Assembly: GCA_947088865.1 (NCBI GenBank) | Contig: CAMUHY010000002.1 | Span: forward strand, 1-64,000 | Origin: an uncultured Eubacterium sp. | GTDB taxonomy: Bacteria > Bacillota > Clostridia > Lachnospirales > Lachnospiraceae | Direction of reading: 5' to 3' | Length of the DNA: 64,000 nt | Shown here: positions 62,514 to 64,000 of the stretch, in pieces | Layout: each line of letters starts with the position of its first letter | Numbering within the stretch: the stretch's first letter is position 1 | The notes under the pieces: model-generated | Databases searched by the model: none | What the model saw: the letters and a program-made list of their open reading frames with translations, nothing else | What the model was told of the DNA's origin: nothing | Program-made: the position numbers and the translations under genes

Positions 62514-63545
62514 ATGAGCAATAGAAATAAAGAGTGGAATATTCAATCTGGTGAGATTGAAACAATAAAAAAGAGAAGAAAAAATGCTGCAAGGCATAAA
62601 AGAAGAAAGAAAATAACACTGCTCATGTGTGAGTTGTGCATATTGGCACTGCTTATCGCAGCAGTTATTCTGTGTATTCAATATGTAATAAAGCCAACAG
62701 AAAATAACCCAAACATGAAGTTGCAGGAAGGCAAAAATACCATATCTGATAACAGCAAAACACAAATAAAAACATCCGAAAGCACATTTGATAATGAACA
62801 GGCGGCTGCAAGTCAAAAGATTATTAGGTATTCATTTGAACGCCCAAAAGCACGGGAAGATGAGGAAATTAAAACGAGAATTTCTGAACTGTGCAAAAAA
62901 TATCCGAATTTTCAGGAAATATATGACAATATAGAAAAATACCCCAATAATCTGCTTGCGGCTCTTGGCAATAATCCAGATATGATAGATTATGTCAAAG
63001 AGTATCCAACAGCAGAGCATACGGTGAGTGGCGGGCTTACATCAGAGGAGCTTCAAAAGAAATTTCCTCTTTTTATACAGTGGGATAAGCGTTGGGGTTA
63101 CGCAGATTACGGAGATGATACAATTGCACTGTCGGGGTGCGCTCCAACCTGTATTTCTATGGTAGCGGTTGCACTTACAAAAAATGCTCAGGCAACGCCG
63201 GACAAAATAGCGGATTATGCACAACACAACGGTTACTACCAGCCGAATGTCGGAACGGCATGGAACATGATGACACAAGGAGCAAAAGCATTTGGCATAC
63301 AAGGGACAGAAACGAGTCTCAATAAAAATAAAATTTTTAATGAACTTGAAAACGGGAATCCAATAATATGCAGTATGCGAGCAGGAGACTTTACAGCAGT
63401 AGGACATTTCATTGTTCTGATAGGCGTTAAAAATGGAAAGCTTATCGTGAATGACCCAAACAGTACTATACGAAGTAACATGCAGTGGGATTATGAGGAT
63501 ATTGAAAGACAGATAAAAAATTTATGGGTTTTTCATAAAATATAG
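62514..63545 (+). CDS. Membrane-anchored C39-like (peptidase_C39_2) cysteine peptidase
   Basis: A 343-residue protein with a basic cytoplasmic start, a transmembrane anchor (about 34-56, LLMCELCILALLIAAVILCI), a polar spacer and a papain-like C39_2 domain (about 185-343) with the catalytic Cys in LSGCAPTC, His in AVGHFIVLIG and Asp in VNDPNS. It is outside the cell and could process peptides or wall-linked proteins. The start at 62514 follows AAGGAGAAAAT. An operator like that of the vanW promoter lies about 270 bases upstream. Confidence 0.85.
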   Translation: MSNRNKEWNIQSGEIETIKKRRKNAARHKRRKKITLLMCELCILALLIAAVILCIQYVIKPTENNPNMKLQEGKNTISDNSKTQIKTSESTFDNEQAAASQKIIRYSFERPKAREDEEIKTRISELCKKYPNFQEIYDNIEKYPNNLLAALGNNPDMIDYVKEYPTAEHTVSGGLTSEELQKKFPLFIQWDKRWGYADYGDDTIALSGCAPTCISMVAVALTKNAQATPDKIADYAQHNGYYQPNVGTAWNMMTQGAKAFGIQGTETSLNKNKIFNELENGNPIICSMRAGDFTAVGHFIVLIGVKNGKLIVNDPNSTIRSNMQWDYEDIERQIKNLWVFHKI

Positions 63546-63556
63546 CATGCTATCCT

Positions 63557-63602
63557 TATGTCAAAAAAATTAGACCGCTCATAAAATGGGCGGTCTGACA
63601 AA
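63557..63602. terminator. Bidirectional terminator between two convergent genes
   Basis: AGACCGCTCAT and ATGGGCGGTCT pair around a short loop, with seven T on the minus strand. It lies between the peptidase stop (63545) and the stop of the polysaccharide deacetylase (63626). Confidence 0.8.
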
Positions 63603-63625
63603 TCTATATAAAAATAAGAACATCT

Positions 63626-64000
63626 TTAATTGGCAATCTGTCTGCCTGTGCCATCCATATGAAAATTCTCTTTTACAATCAGTTGTGAAATAGGCACTAA
63701 TGTGTAGCCTTGTTCTTGCAGACTTGTAATAACGTTTTCTAAAGCCTGTGCTGTATATTTTGCCCCATTGTGCATAAGAATAATGGAACCATTCCCCAAA
63801 GCCTTGTGCTGTGTAACTGTTTTTATAATATTAGATACACCATAATCTTTCCAATCAAGGCTGTCAACATCCCACTGAATTGGATAATGGTTTATTCCAT
63901 ATGTAGTTTTTATCAATGTAGAATTATAATCTCCATATGGCGGTCGAAACAAAAAGCAATCATATCCTGTAATTTCTTTTATTTTTGCATCCACAGAAGA
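63626..64000 (-). CDS. Polysaccharide deacetylase, C-terminal part (cut by the window edge)
   Basis: The last 124 codons of a NodB-type deacetylase, open at the right edge. RPPYGDYN (metal-binding and catalytic Arg/Pro motif), DVDSLDWKDYG and IILMHNGAKYTAQAL (catalytic His) belong to the C-terminal half of the fold; the TFDDG motif would be beyond the edge. Such enzymes deacetylate peptidoglycan or chitin-like polymers; PdaA-like enzymes act in spore cortex. No neighbour shows which applies. Confidence 0.88.
   Translation of the reverse strand, partial: SSVDAKIKEITGYDCFLFRPPYGDYNSTLIKTTYGINHYPIQWDVDSLDWKDYGVSNIIKTVTQHKALGNGSIILMHNGAKYTAQALENVITSLQEQGYTLVPISQLIVKENFHMDGTGRQIAN

Noticed and set aside
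1-64000. tRNA or rRNA genes
   Set aside because: No cloverleaf with a GTTCGA-type T-loop or rRNA-like conserved segment was recognised by eye; the only tRNA-related RNA is the aspS T-box.

Overview
The window is AT-rich chromosomal DNA from a low-GC Gram-positive anaerobe, most likely a motile member of the Lachnospiraceae (class Clostridia). This is an inference from the gene families: CheA and methyl-accepting proteins, a T-box in front of aspS-gatCAB, CdaA/CdaR, tandem large serine recombinases with a DUF6870 protein, and several Lachnospiraceae-type small membrane proteins. All but four genes lie on the minus strand. No tRNA, rRNA, IS element or CRISPR array was seen.

Layout: 1-1115 is the N-terminal part of cheA, cut by the window edge. 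About 1425-6440 is a mobile element with three tandem large serine recombinases and a DUF6870 protein. It sits inside an S8 (subtilisin/Csp-like) protease gene, of which only the N-terminal part remains next to it. 6.9-12.8 kb holds a ClpX paralogue, an HtrA protease with a long Asn-rich head, phosphoglucomutase and HPr. 12.8-17.7 kb holds cdaR-cdaA (c-di-AMP synthesis) and three envelope or membrane proteins. 17.8-24.2 kb holds a PocR-type sensor, a MIP-family channel, an AEC transporter, a cell-wall amidase, KDPG aldolase and an HD-GYP/receiver protein.

24.3-31.2 kb is a complete vanG-type (D-Ala-D-Ser) glycopeptide-resistance cluster, transcribed vanR-vanS then vanW-vanG-vanXY-vanT. An 11-bp-periodic direct-repeat operator lies between vanS and vanW. 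The same repeat occurs upstream of a secreted C39-like peptidase gene at 62.5 kb, which suggests a wider VanR regulon.

31.3-49.9 kb is a large Ter/Tel stress-response cluster: HAD phosphatase, Ca2+ P-type ATPase, three TerD-family proteins, TelA, a long YceG-like protein, a rhomboid protease, a trypsin-like protease with what looks like a YceG-type N-terminal domain, a divergent C-C bond lyase, a StiP/PELOTA-type protein and a PRTase/TRSP-type protein. A chemoreceptor and a coiled-coil/SHOCT-like protein are interleaved. The cluster combines calcium or metal sensing with a predicted nucleoside-like metabolite pathway.

50-64 kb holds a duplicated DUF305 protein, an SDR oxidoreductase, two small proteins, gatC-gatA-gatB and aspS under a T-box, dapF-fchA-folD, a rifampin ADP-ribosyltransferase (arr), a methyltransferase, the C39-like peptidase and the C-terminal end of a polysaccharide deacetylase. 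The FolD here lacks two canonical cyclohydrolase residues and lies next to fchA, which fits a split of the two activities between two enzymes.
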